A DNA stretch of 64,000 nucleotides from Branchiostoma floridae (taxonomy: Eukaryota > Chordata > Leptocardii > Amphioxiformes > Branchiostomatidae), in NCBI RefSeq assembly GCF_000003815.2, contig NC_049982.1:5547105-5611104 (forward strand). Reading direction: 5' to 3'. This document shows positions 36,201-45,544 of this stretch, piece by piece; within the stretch, counting starts at the first letter, position 1; each line of letters begins with the position of its first letter. Made by a program: the position numbers and the translations under genes. Under the pieces are notes generated by a model, which was not told the origin of the DNA, made no database searches, and saw only the letters and a program-made list of their open reading frames with translations.

Positions 36201-38105
36201 AATAAATAAACAATCCGAAAACTAGACCCCTTTTTCACGGAGGTAACTAATAGCAGCAGAGTGCAATTTTCAGTACAGTGACATAGTTGTAACTCACATG
36301 GCCCGACAACAATAGAGACAAAACCTTTGTAGCCGTGCCACTTTAGCCTGATCATTGTCCAACCTGCCAATAGTCGTGCGTTCAAAGTTCTGCACAACAA
36401 AGACACGTGGCGATGCAGCTGTATTGACTCTGGCGCACCCAGTTAGGTTTTAAAACCCAGCCGTTCCCCTAGTTTAGTTTAATGTACTGTAACGTACTTT
36501 AGACTTAATCTCCAAGCAGATCCTACGGTAATATAGTATCAAAAGCTGGCAGAGAAGTGAAGCCGGCTTGGTAGTGTGTTTCGCTACAAGGCAAATGGAC
36601 ACCTTTGGCTATAACAACAGTCATTGGCAATTTTGGTACTATCTTATGCCATTGTAGAATCTGCTTAGAAATTAATTTAGACCGTCCTGAAGAGTGGTCC
36701 ATTGTTTCCTCAACTGTTCATGTCATACACCACTATTACTAGTATTAGTTAGGTTAGATCGTCGGCCGTGTTGTAGGTGCATATCACTTTGTATGATGGT
36801 CTTCAGAAACATTTTATTGTTTATTCTTCGTCTACCTATTTTACATGGGGGAAACGTATCGCCCACTGGCGCTTTTCAACCACTAAGCACCCAACATCAA
36901 ATGAAATAAACGATACAAAAAAATACCCAAAAATCTATGCAAATCCGGTACAGAACAGAAGTAACAAAAACATGCATCAAATGCAAGTCGTTTTGTTTCT
37001 AACTCTGAAAAAAACCTGAGAACAGAGTAAAGAACCTTTGTATGAGTCTCCCTACCGGATACACTAGCGTATTGTGTAAACATGTCGTAATACATCAAAC
37101 AAGACATCAGTCAAACGTTTTCACTTCCAACATACAGGTTTAACGCTTACCGGGTTATTTTGTTAGTCTATCTTTACTGTAGAACTTTGGCCGTGTAATT
37201 CTAATAGATTGATCTTTGTGGTTCTTTTAGTTGTGCGTTCAATTGTTCAACGCAAAGTCAACACAAGTCTATGCGCCCATACACACGATACAGCACAGTC
37301 GTAACATTAGGTATGATATTCGTGTCAGCAAGTACATTTCTGGGATTGCTGCATCTCTAAGCATGGTGGCTGCATGATTGGGTTGTTCTGTCTTCAACAT
37401 CGGATACTGTGTTGTGTTTCGGTGCTGAGGTCTCGCTAGACTGAGAGTAACGCAAGCCTTCAATACAACTGGCACAAAAACAGCTAGATAGCTCATTGGA
37501 GTGAGTTCCAATAGTTTTGTCCGACATAACTCAACCACATAGCGACTCTGGTCTACCTGTGGATAATAAACCGAGTCAGTTACAGTGCCCAAACCCTATG
37601 ATTCTAACATGTGTGTGCATTGGGGTTGAATGGGGGGACTCGGTTCTGCATTCTATAGTATAAGCTTTGACAAAAACAAGTGGAGAGTTTAAAGGTCAAA
37701 TGACTGGTTCTACATTCTATAATATAACGTTAAGCTTTGAGAAAAAAACAAGTGGATAGGTTAAAGGTTTGAGGCTTTGAGAGGCTTTATTTGTCCATAC
37801 GCTGTGATACAGAATACAAAGGTGAAATGACTGGTCTTACATTTTATAGTATAAGCTTTGAGAAAAACAAGTGGATAGGTTAAAGGTTTGAGGCTTTGAG
37901 AGGCTTTATTTGTCCATTAGCTGTGAATACAGAATACAAAGGTGAAATGACTTGTTCTGCATTCTATAGTATAAGCTTTGAGAAAAACAAGTGGAGAGTT
38001 TAAAGGTGAAATGATCGGTTATACCCTCACCCTGTGTGCCCTGTGCGCCTCCCTGGCCGCGCCATGCCCGTGACCGTGACCATGACCATGACCGTGTCCC
38101 CACAT
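33053..38105 (-). CDS. Five-exon gene for a His-rich, YPP-repeat protein of 196 residues
   Basis: Function unknown; not matched to a named family. Exons: 38105-38031, 35401-35306, 34653-34486, 33821-33737, 33219-33053, all with GT-AG borders and compatible phases. The protein starts MWGHGHGHGHGHGHG, seven Gly-His pairs. It continues with a helical Ala/His/Arg/Glu part (AAREAHRAHREEMRAERQEH and on) to about residue 88. A pentahistidine and a short Cys/Pro segment (CPPPACPPPPP) follow at about 93-108. The last 83 residues carry YPP units (GYPPAQP, AYPPAQP) and end SYPGYPPN. There is no signal peptide or membrane segment. YPP tails occur in annexins and scramblases, where they mediate protein contacts, and His runs can bind metal, but neither is shown here. 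Confidence 0.78.
33454..33533. mobile_element. Fold-back MITE with TAGCCTGAGTATCCTCC ends and 9-bp target duplication
   Basis: TAGCCTGAGTATCCTCC is mirrored by GGAGGATGATACTCAGGCTA. ATTGTAAAC is present directly on both sides (33445-33453 and 33534-33542). A 9-bp duplication is typical of Mutator-like elements. It sits in intron 4 of the His-YPP gene. Confidence 0.85.
33737..33821 (-). CDS. His-YPP gene exon 4
   Basis: HTYVNPTPPVSYPTGTAAPP then PAYPGAAP, start of the Pro/Tyr tail. Acceptor GTTCTCCAG, donor GTAAGT in phase 1. Confidence 0.75.
33834..34485. other. Intron 3 of the His-YPP gene; nothing recognised
   Basis: AT-rich intronic sequence without a repeat or exon that could be identified. 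Confidence 0.45.
34486..34653 (-). CDS. His-YPP gene exon 3
   Basis: Fifty-six codons, His/Ala-rich then GHHHHHGPAVCPPPACPPPP and PTVHVH. Acceptor CACCTGCAG, donor GTGAGT, phase 0. Confidence 0.78.
34718..34749 (+). ncRNA. Hammerhead-ribozyme-like core motif
   Basis: CTGGTGA, then GGCGAC-AAATG-GTCGTC (six pairs, one G-U), then GAAACG. The second box is perfect; the first differs from CUGANGA at one base. Hammerhead cores of this form are known from Penelope-like retroelements. It lies in intron 2 of the His-YPP gene on the other strand. Confidence 0.35.
35306..35401 (-). CDS. His-YPP gene exon 2
   Basis: Thirty-two codons, EEMRAERQEHKMHNKAAHAA then AHGNFIKAAMFE. Acceptor CTGTCACAG, donor GTAAGA, both phase 0. 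Confidence 0.78.
35804..36055 (-). pseudogene. Non-LTR retrotransposon fragment, C-terminal Cys/His motif
   Basis: An 83-codon frame contains C-x-C-x-C-x-S-E-S-x-x-H-x-L-x-x-C-P-x-Y-x-x-E-R, the zinc-knuckle-like end of the polymerase protein of LINE elements such as CR1/L2/Jockey types. The rest of the element is absent. On its other side a block ending in AAACAAACAAATAAAC repeats (36080-36215) may be a second repeat. Confidence 0.65.
36511..36660 (+). repeat. Dispersed repeat, copy 2 (CCAAGCAGATCCTACGGTA)
   Basis: Second copy of the repeat at 32282-32440, sharing CCAAGCAGATCCTACGGTA, GTGAAGCCGGC and TACTATCTTATGCC. Confidence 0.6.
36661..37640. other. Intron 1 of the His-YPP gene; no gene seen
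   Basis: AT-rich intron. The frames at 36694-37107 and 37269-37592 have no recognisable motifs. Confidence 0.4.
37645..38020. repeat. Tandem duplication, units of about 60-130 bp, ending at exon 1 donor
   Basis: TAAGCTTTGAGAAAAACAAG, then GTGGATAGGTTAAAGG and AGGCTTTATTTGTCCAT, recurs about four times from 37665 to 38005. The last copy runs into the donor of exon 1 of the His-YPP gene. Confidence 0.85.
38031..38105 (-). CDS. His-YPP gene exon 1 (start codon)
   Basis: Twenty-five codons from ATG: seven Gly-His pairs, then AAREAHRAHR. Phase 0 donor GTGAGG. The ATG is the only one in frame near a plausible 5' end. Confidence 0.72.
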
Positions 38106-38447
38106 GGCTGATTGACAGTCTCTTCAGGTGTACTTTAAGAGAAAACAGGTGCTCTTCCGGTGCGTCCAGGTACAAATGGCTGTATGTAACGTTATGTGGT
38201 GAACAGGTGACCTCCGTGTGGCACCGCGAGGTCCGGTCGTCACGAGTTCTACATGACGTCACTACCTGTTGATCGTTCTAGTGACGTCACGAACTGCAAA
38301 CAGGCGGGCCGAACTTTGGCCGCGGCATGTGAAAACGTTCAGTTGCTGTTTAGAACATTTCTAGACCCTGTAGGGAAAATGACCTAATGACCTAAGCCAA
38401 GAAGGTCATATTTGGGCAGCGTTTGTGTGTGTGTGTTTGACTGTACA
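38106..38447 (-). promoter_or_regulatory. Upstream region of the His-YPP gene
   Basis: GC-richer than its surroundings and with TGACGTCA-like words (ATGACGTCAC at 38253, GTGACGTCAC at 38281) that resemble CREB/ATF sites. No TATA box was located. Promoter function is inferred from position. Confidence 0.4.
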
Positions 38448-38691
38448 GGTGCACTCTCACTGCACTTGGGTCACGCTTGCGTCACTGCGGGATTCGAAAG
38501 ATGCTCAACGAATTTCATATATAAAGAACGGATTTTCTTACTTTTTGTTATTTTGTCGTCTTCTAAGGCATACTTTTGCGTATTACGTAATATCTAAATT
38601 TTTTTTAATCGGAGAAAATAACAAAACAGTGACGCGGTGACCGAACCCCATAGTGACGCAAGCTTGACGCAAGTGCGGTGAGAGCGCACCT
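38448..38691. mobile_element. MITE family Y, copy 1
   Basis: Left end GGTGCACTCTCACTGCACTT is mirrored by AAGTGCGGTGAGAGCGCACC at the right, with a further pair CACTGCGGGATTCG / CGAACCCCATAGTG inside. The AT-rich centre shares CATACTTTTGCGTATTACGT with the copy at 53500. Confidence 0.85.
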
Positions 38692-38929
38692 TTACATGAC
38701 TGAAGCCTTCTTGGTCTGATGGTCATCAGGGGAACTCTCAGGGGACTGAATTAGTTTTATATTTGGGGTGTTGGTAGTTTGTGACAATGACTAGAAACAA
38801 GCTAAGCATAACTTAAGCTGTCCATGACGATTCGTACAACCCCTTCTTGAGTTTTTCTCTTTCGAAGTCAAAGTAAACCTAATCCTGCAGTTCCAAAAAG
38901 CCGCCCGAAAAGAGGCCCGAAGTACGACC

Positions 38930-39560
38930 ACAGCATGTCAAAAACTGGAGATCCATTGCAGTACCATAACTAGCCCCTAGGGGCATAAAATCTAATTATC
39001 TCGTACCAAGTACTAGTATAAATACAATCCATACAGGCTATCTCGAGTTATGCTCTTCATCCACATACACCCCTAACGTTACATGCATGCATGCGCACAA
39101 ACACTACCGAAAACATCTTGTGTTGTGGACATGCTACGGTTTAGAAGAATTCTGGACAGTGACTCGGAAACATACCAGTATGAGTCAAGACGTGTGTCTA
39201 GTAAAATATTAATATGGACCTGAAGTTTTCTTTCATTCAACAACATAAAAAGATATACACAGAATGGCGACGACCTCCAGCAAGCTGCTAATGAGATTAA
39301 TATTTTTCTCAGCGTCACTATTGGAAAATGAAATTTAAAACTAGCAATGACAGATACAGCAACAAACGAGATATAAAAAATGGAGGTTCCGCTGCAGTAT
39401 CTTATCAAGCCGCTAGGGGGCCCATTATCGAACTTGACCTTTGTTTTCCTGACCCCTACCCACCTACCAAATATCATCAGGATTCATCCTAGGCTTCTCG
39501 AGTTATGCTGTTCATAGACGGAAGGACAAACAGACGCAGCCTAAAACATAACCTTAGCCA
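38930..39560. repeat. Dispersed repeat with an internally duplicated unit
   Basis: Two related blocks end in CTCGAGTTATGCTNTTCAT (38930-39070 and 39380-39530). Each is preceded by CTGCAGTA...CCNCTAGGGG. The type is unknown. A frame at 39079-39477 overlaps it and is not considered coding. Confidence 0.5.
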
Positions 39561-39659
39561 TTCTGGCAAAGGTATGATAGTGCAGCAGTTAGGTTAACAG
39601 CATGTAGTATTTAAGTTTATGTAGTTCGGGATAGAAGAAAAAGGCGCCAATCAATGTCA

Positions 39660-40155
39660 TATTAATAAGGTTTAGTCAATTTGCTTGGTATCGACAATAG
39701 ACTTTTGGTTAAAATCAAGCATTTCTCTTGGTTTCTTGAGGCTTGAGGCGACTCTCCAGAGGGCGTGCAGAATAATTCTAGGTAGACACTATGCTGGCTA
39801 CGCAGAGCCTTAGAACAGCTGTCACTTACTTCCCTGTACGTAAGACGTCGTAGTCTTTGCTTGAAATTTGCATTGTCTGTGGCTAAGTCTCCACTATTCT
39901 CTGGCTGGTTACCCCCGAAACGGGGTTCGTGGCAGGTAACTACGTACAAAGGACAACACCACACAATTTAAATGCAGATCATCAAGATAAACCCTACCTT
40001 ATAGTTATATTGTATCATTCTTGAATGCGTCTTAATGAAAGTTCTATCAAATGTATTATGTATCATACACCAATTCAGCTTGTATGGCTGCAATTATATG
40101 TACATGTATACACTTGTTTGGCGCTAATAAACCAGTCATTCATTCATTCAACATT
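39660..40155 (+). repeat. Possible retroelement 3' end with AATAAACCAGTCATTCATTC tail
   Basis: The block ends in AATAAACCAGTCATTCATTC and a short ATTC repeat at about 40125-40150, like a poly-A-signal plus simple repeat tail of a LINE. No protein match was recognised in the body. Confidence 0.4.
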
Positions 40156-40362
40156 TACTAAAGACATTATTTAATGACCAGTTCCTGAATACCATGGAGA
40201 GAAGCTTCATACACAAAGTTTGTCACAAACAACATTTTTCTCGCTAAGACACCACGTTTCGGTCCCTGAATAAATCCGCCTGTATTTGCCATTGAGTATG
40301 CGGTTAACAAGAAAGGAGCACACTATTCCTAACTAAGCGGCGCATTTCCGTGAGCTATCAAC

Positions 40363-41637
40363 ATGGAAGAAGGAACGGAAGGTCCGTCAGAAGAAGATGA
40401 TGTCAACCGTGTTCTATCCATCAGCTCAACATTTCGCGATCTCCAGACGGCCTACCTCATCATAAGCCTGGTACTGTCGGTAGGATGCGGACTGTTACTC
40501 ATTTTTTTGGTCTGGAAAAAGGAGAATCTGCAAAAGCCGAGCCATTTCCTTCGCTGTAACCTAGCCGTTGACGACATCATCTTCACCAGTTGCTTGATTC
40601 CCATCCGCATCGTCGCACTTTTCCGGCAAGATGTCAGTGGGGAACATCTGTGGTGCTCGGGTAGAGTCCTGGTAGCACCCGCAAGTCTACCATCCATGTC
40701 TGGCACGTACCTCCTGATGGCGGTAGATCTGTATTACTTCGTGTGCGATCCCCTTCACTACCATGACAAAGTCACCACAAAACGCGTGGCTGTAGGTATC
40801 CTGGTGATCAGGGCCTTCTCCTTATTCTTCGGACTAGCGCCCGTGGCTTTCGGCGGCCTGCCCAAATACGGCCTGCTATGTGAGTCTGACCCTGTGACCA
40901 GTGTCTCCCTGTCTGCCATTATCAGGAACATTGGCACACTGGTAAATTTTCTTGTTATTCTCTTCATCTCAACGCTCTACTACCAAGTCTTCAAGGAAGC
41001 CAGGAGACAACAGCAAAGAGATGAGAACCGCGACCTGTGGGTCTTCCAGACCAAGGCATTCAAGCTAATGGCACCGCATGCAATTGTAATGACTCTAAGC
41101 CTGGCCACTGCCATTTTCCAGTTGGCCATGGCACGAGCTGTGATCAGTGAAGAACAATTGTCACAATATGGCCTGTCTGTCGCCAACCACGTGTCCGTCC
41201 TCCTGTTCCTGTCGGTGTCATCCGTGGCCAACCCCATCATCTACAGCTTACGGCTCCCAGACTTCCGTCGAGCCATTAAGGAGCTGTGTGGATTGCCAAC
41301 CAACACCCCACCTGCGGTACCGGCACAGCGACATGGGGACATGGAGATGGCCGCCATCACCGGTTCTGGGCAAGGCGCGCCGGCAGCAGAAGTGACGCCA
41401 GCTCCAACCCCTACAGAAGCCCTGAAGCCGACGGCGGAGGACGGAACTCCCGACCGAGCACAAAAGCAGACAACACAGGCAGACATGAGCCCAGGACTGG
41501 CGCCCTGTACACAACACCGTGGCTACAGGACCGCAACACAGCGACCATTCCAGCTAACAGTGCGGGCAGACGTACATGCTGAACCAACACCACGTTCCGA
41601 GGAGGACATCACGGTAACGCTTCCCGGACAGCTGTAG
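40363..41637 (+). CDS. Intronless rhodopsin-class GPCR, lancelet olfactory-receptor-like
   Basis: A 424-residue seven-pass receptor in one exon. Helices: TM1 about 30-51, TM2 about 64-86, TM3 about 105-128 with MAVDLYYFVCDPLHY at its end, TM4 about 144-166, TM5 about 186-208, TM6 about 228-250, TM7 about 268-292 ending NPIIYSLR. KPSHFLRCNLAVDD in TM2 and the PLHY and NPIIYSLR motifs resemble vertebrate olfactory receptors and their lancelet relatives. Cysteines at the start of TM3 (LWCSGR) and in loop 2 (LLCES) can form the usual bridge. The Arg of D/ERY is replaced (DLY). The cytoplasmic tail is long, about 110 residues, rich in Pro, Thr and Ala. Ligand unknown. The Met at 40363 is the first in frame before TM1. 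Confidence 0.9.
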   Translation: MEEGTEGPSEEDDVNRVLSISSTFRDLQTAYLIISLVLSVGCGLLLIFLVWKKENLQKPSHFLRCNLAVDDIIFTSCLIPIRIVALFRQDVSGEHLWCSGRVLVAPASLPSMSGTYLLMAVDLYYFVCDPLHYHDKVTTKRVAVGILVIRAFSLFFGLAPVAFGGLPKYGLLCESDPVTSVSLSAIIRNIGTLVNFLVILFISTLYYQVFKEARRQQQRDENRDLWVFQTKAFKLMAPHAIVMTLSLATAIFQLAMARAVISEEQLSQYGLSVANHVSVLLFLSVSSVANPIIYSLRLPDFRRAIKELCGLPTNTPPAVPAQRHGDMEMAAITGSGQGAPAAEVTPAPTPTEALKPTAEDGTPDRAQKQTTQADMSPGLAPCTQHRGYRTATQRPFQLTVRADVHAEPTPRSEEDITVTLPGQL

Positions 41638-43348
41638 CTGGATGCAGAATCACCAGACGTCCCTACATTAGCGCTGGACACAGAGACCGACAAGGCAACA
41701 GTAGGACACGCTCTGGACCAGTTCGCTTCACAGCACCCACCTGAGCGTCCGAAGTTGGCATGGGAAGAAGGTACAGACGGGTGAAACAACAGTCAACCTT
41801 GAAGAAGCGACACAGAAAGAAGGAACTGCAAGTCATTCGCCGTCTTAGAACAGTGAAACGCAAGGAGAGCAGTGGAATCAATTTAGAAACAGAACTGCTC
41901 AAGAACTTTGCACATGCAATCACATTTTGTATATTTGGACGCACTTCGAATTCGAGTCTGAAAACGGAACCATTCGAACTTCCATCCACAGACAGAGGTA
42001 GGCTTGTTTGCATCAATCTTTAAAACTAATTCATTTATTTAAGCCTTCATTTTACATCCACAGTGTAAGCAACATTAGGATTAGCCATATAGAAGACACG
42101 GAATTGCCGTTCTTATGAAGTTTTTTCCATTTCCCCTCCTTTTTAGAGGAAGAACAACGAAGCATTTGCTATCATTTGTAACCAACCTCGTTATTGTGTA
42201 AAAAAAACTCTTACTCTCTTACAAAATATGTTAGCTCCAAAATGTATATCCCTTTTCAGCATGGCGTAAATGTTAACTACTGTTCAACTGACCATGCATA
42301 GAGATATATACCTATATATGTAACGTTATATCACTCATCACGATTTAACAAACACTCTGAAATCGTCAGTAACGTTATATTTCTACCACAACCAGGCGAA
42401 AGGGAGGCCCTACATGTTTGTCGTGGAATCGTTCTGAGACTAGCGTTCTTTGAAAGTATGATTGTCTCCTAAATAACCCATTTACTCTGTGATTTACATG
42501 TAGACGTTCGTTTCAGTATTGTGGTAAGAATCCAACAAAAATACGCCTGCAGAAATGAATAATTAGTAATGGTCCATCCTCTACCTCTTTTTGCAACGAG
42601 AGCACTGATCAATCCTTCTCATTGAAAAGTTAGAAATTTTAGCTTTGAAAGAATAGGTCAGCTATCTTCGGGCAAACCGAGCATATCTTATAGGAAGTGT
42701 CTCCATTAGACATGGCCAAAAATGACAGTGTTTGTTTTCTTCGACGCATTCATTATGCATTTTAGCGCTAGGCATAACATTGTTTAACGTAACAGTATCG
42801 TTTGTTTCAGGAGTACACGTTTGCCTTTTTCTTCTAAAAGATATTCTTGTTCTTTCTCAAATCCACGATCACATATAGCCATGCAAAGGACAGTGAGACA
42901 ACAGTACATGCCACTAATACTGTTTAATATCTTCACTATTACTATAGTTTCTAAACAGTGTTTCCACTACGCAGTCGCTATTGTGAGTTATGTGTAATGT
43001 AGCACAGGTTCACATCGTTGACTCTCGTAGCTAGCTGTAAATTGTCATGTTTTTTTGCAGTTCTAGTGCATCGATGTATTGTAGTACATGTATTGATCTT
43101 AAAATGTTTTTGAAAATCTTGTATCGGTTCCCAGTTTTGACAAGATTGATTTGCTGACCAGACACATGGTTTTATCACTACTTCGCCATAGTATTACCGA
43201 CGTCAGGCCGTTCGTCAGCAGCTATTGTTGACTTTACTGAATCTCTGCGCCTGTGGAATTTCTGTAGCAACACTGAAGCTTGTTGATCTATGTACAAGTA
43301 GGACGTATAGCATTTTGGGTATTGCTAGGAAATGAATGATAGGTGGGA
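41638..43348. other. 3' flank of the GPCR; no gene seen
   Basis: The first 400 bp are GC-richer and probably the 3' untranslated region. A frame at 41760-42023 has no start context or domain. The rest is AT-rich without recognised features. Confidence 0.45.
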
Positions 43349-43899
43349 ACACACACACACATAAACACTCACACATACATGCACACACACACATAAACAT
43401 ACACACACAAACACACACAAACACACACTCAAAGACATATGCACACATACACACATAAAACAGATACAGACGCAAACACACGTGAGCGCATAGACACACA
43501 CACGTATACGCACACTCACGCACACATACGCACACACACGCACACACATACACACACATATGAACATGTACACACACATGCTAGTACACATGTATAAACG
43601 TTAAACACGCACGCACAAACACACATGAACACGCATACGAGTAACACACACACATACATACACACACGTATATACACATATTTCACACGAATACGAGTAT
43701 ACATGAATTAACACATAGACACTCGCACGAACACACACGCACAGATAGACCCAAACCGAAACACGTACAAATAAACGCACAGCAGCACTCAAACGCACCT
43801 GCCTACCCACACAAACATGCACACACACGGTCACGCGTCCACACACATGTCACATAAGCACATACAGACACACAAACGCGCACTTTCTCTTTTTTTTCT

Positions 43900-43947
<48 letters not shown>

Positions 43948-44092
43948 AGGGTACAAGCACTCACACAAACACACACACAAAACAAACAGACACAGGCACA
44001 CACGGACAGACGTGGACAGACACACGCACGGACATTGGCATGAACACGCGCAGACGCAGACGCACACACACACACGAGCGCGCACTGTCCAA

Positions 44093-44125
<33 letters not shown>

Positions 44126-44211
44126 TCACAAGCACGCGCACGCAAGCAAGCACACACACACACAGTCATTCTCATGCACACAGACACACCCGCTCACACA
44201 CAAACACACAC

Positions 44212-44261
<50 letters not shown>

Positions 44262-44305
44262 ACAAACACACTCATACACACACAAACACACTCATACACA
44301 AAAAC
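43349..44305. repeat. CA- and CT-rich low-complexity region
   Basis: About 950 bp of imperfect CACA repeats with a pure TC tract at about 43902-43943, a second CT tract near 44092 and a pure CA tract at about 44214-44254. Long open frames on both strands are repeat artefacts. Confidence 0.95.
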
Positions 44306-44856
44306 TTCACGAACGCGACATAAGTTCCTTCTATTTTTTATTTCCCAGCAAAACTCCTTGATTCTTCTCATTTCACTTGTACACGTAGATTGCTAAGCAT
44401 GTTTGTTGCTACAATAATCGCACATCTGTGCATACAGAATTTCAGCAAAGCCAACTTTACGTACTGCTGAATCAAATATGGTCGATACTAATTGGATTAG
44501 TTCAGAGCGGCGTGTTTGATCACTCATATATCAAATATAAGAGTTCGTCGCAAAGTAATGATGCCAAGAGCACTATATTCACCACAAAGGCTGCGAATAA
44601 CACCTAAAGTTAAGCTTTTTGAGAGGGAATATTACTTATTGTATAATTATCAGTACTTTTCTATCCGTTGTTGTTATAATCAGTGTTGTTATGTTTATTA
44701 CACTGAGATTGTGGGTAGTATATTGTGATTATGTGTATTATGTCACGGTTATGATCGATTAGAACATGGATATAATATTATGAAATGACACGATTCCTTG
44801 TGCTAATTGATTTCATATTATGTATACATGATTAAGCTAAGTAGTGAGCTAAGCAA

Positions 44857-44857
<1 letters not shown>
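44306..44857. other. 3' flank of the lectin gene
   Basis: AT-rich sequence. TTTATT at 44694-44699 gives a minus-strand AATAAA about 280 bp past the lectin gene stop and is a candidate polyadenylation signal. Confidence 0.45.

Positions 44858-44903
<46 letters not shown>
44858..44903. repeat. TG microsatellite
   Basis: Pure TG run followed by CGCGCGCG and more TG, just 3' of the lectin-WxxW gene. Confidence 0.95.
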
Positions 44904-44906
<3 letters not shown>

Positions 44907-44972
44907 AGGTATGTATTTGTGTGTACGCAATACGTCATCAAATTTGGTGCACTGAGGCACTACGTCAGCAAA

Positions 44973-45544
44973 TCAGGGGCACTTAAAGCGCACTTCGTAG
45001 TCGCGGCAGGTGTAGGGTGCAGGGGTGTTTTCCAGACCCGGCGGATTCTTGCGGCAGACGAATCCCGGAGCGGGTCCGAAGCGCCAGAACTTCTCGCCGG
45101 TCAGCCCCGCGGGTACGTTGCCGGTGATGGTCTTGACCTGGATGCCGGAAGCCTTGGCGCAGGCCTCCCCGGGGTTGAGCGCGTTGACGCTAGAGAGGTA
45201 CTCCCAATCCCCACTACCGCCGGGGTTGTCGACGTCGAACCAGTCGGTCCAGCCGGGGCAGTCGCAGGGGATGTGGAAACTGCGCTGTGGGCACCAGAAG
45301 CGCACCTCGTAGTCTTCGCAGGTCGTGGGGGTACAGGCGAACCCTGAAAAGACGTTAAAAAAGAGGAAGGTGTCTCCGGTTTGTGCCGCGGGAAGGCCCG
45401 TCCCCACCACCCGAGCCTCGATCCCTGACGGGTTGTCGCAGATCTCTCCCGGGTTTTCTTGACGGAGGTTGGTCAGCGTCTCCCAGTCGCCTGTTCCGCC
45501 CGGGTTGTCGCGGTCGTACCAGCGGGTCCATCCGTAGTTACAGT
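44973..45544 (-). CDS. Lectin-WxxW gene exon 6 (two WxxW domains, stop)
   Basis: Two domains of about 90 residues each, with W-x-x-W, DNPGG-x-GDWE, a C-x-x-x-SGI segment and a closing DYEVRF-x-CP. Stop TGA right after the second CP. Acceptor CTCCATTTCAG. Confidence 0.93.

Noticed and set aside
41760-42023. 87-codon basic frame after the GPCR
   Set aside because: No domain, no acceptor in front; more likely the GPCR 3' untranslated region.
43215-44396. Long frames on both strands rich in Cys/Val or Thr/His
   Set aside because: They come from CA/TG and CT repeats that are open in several frames.
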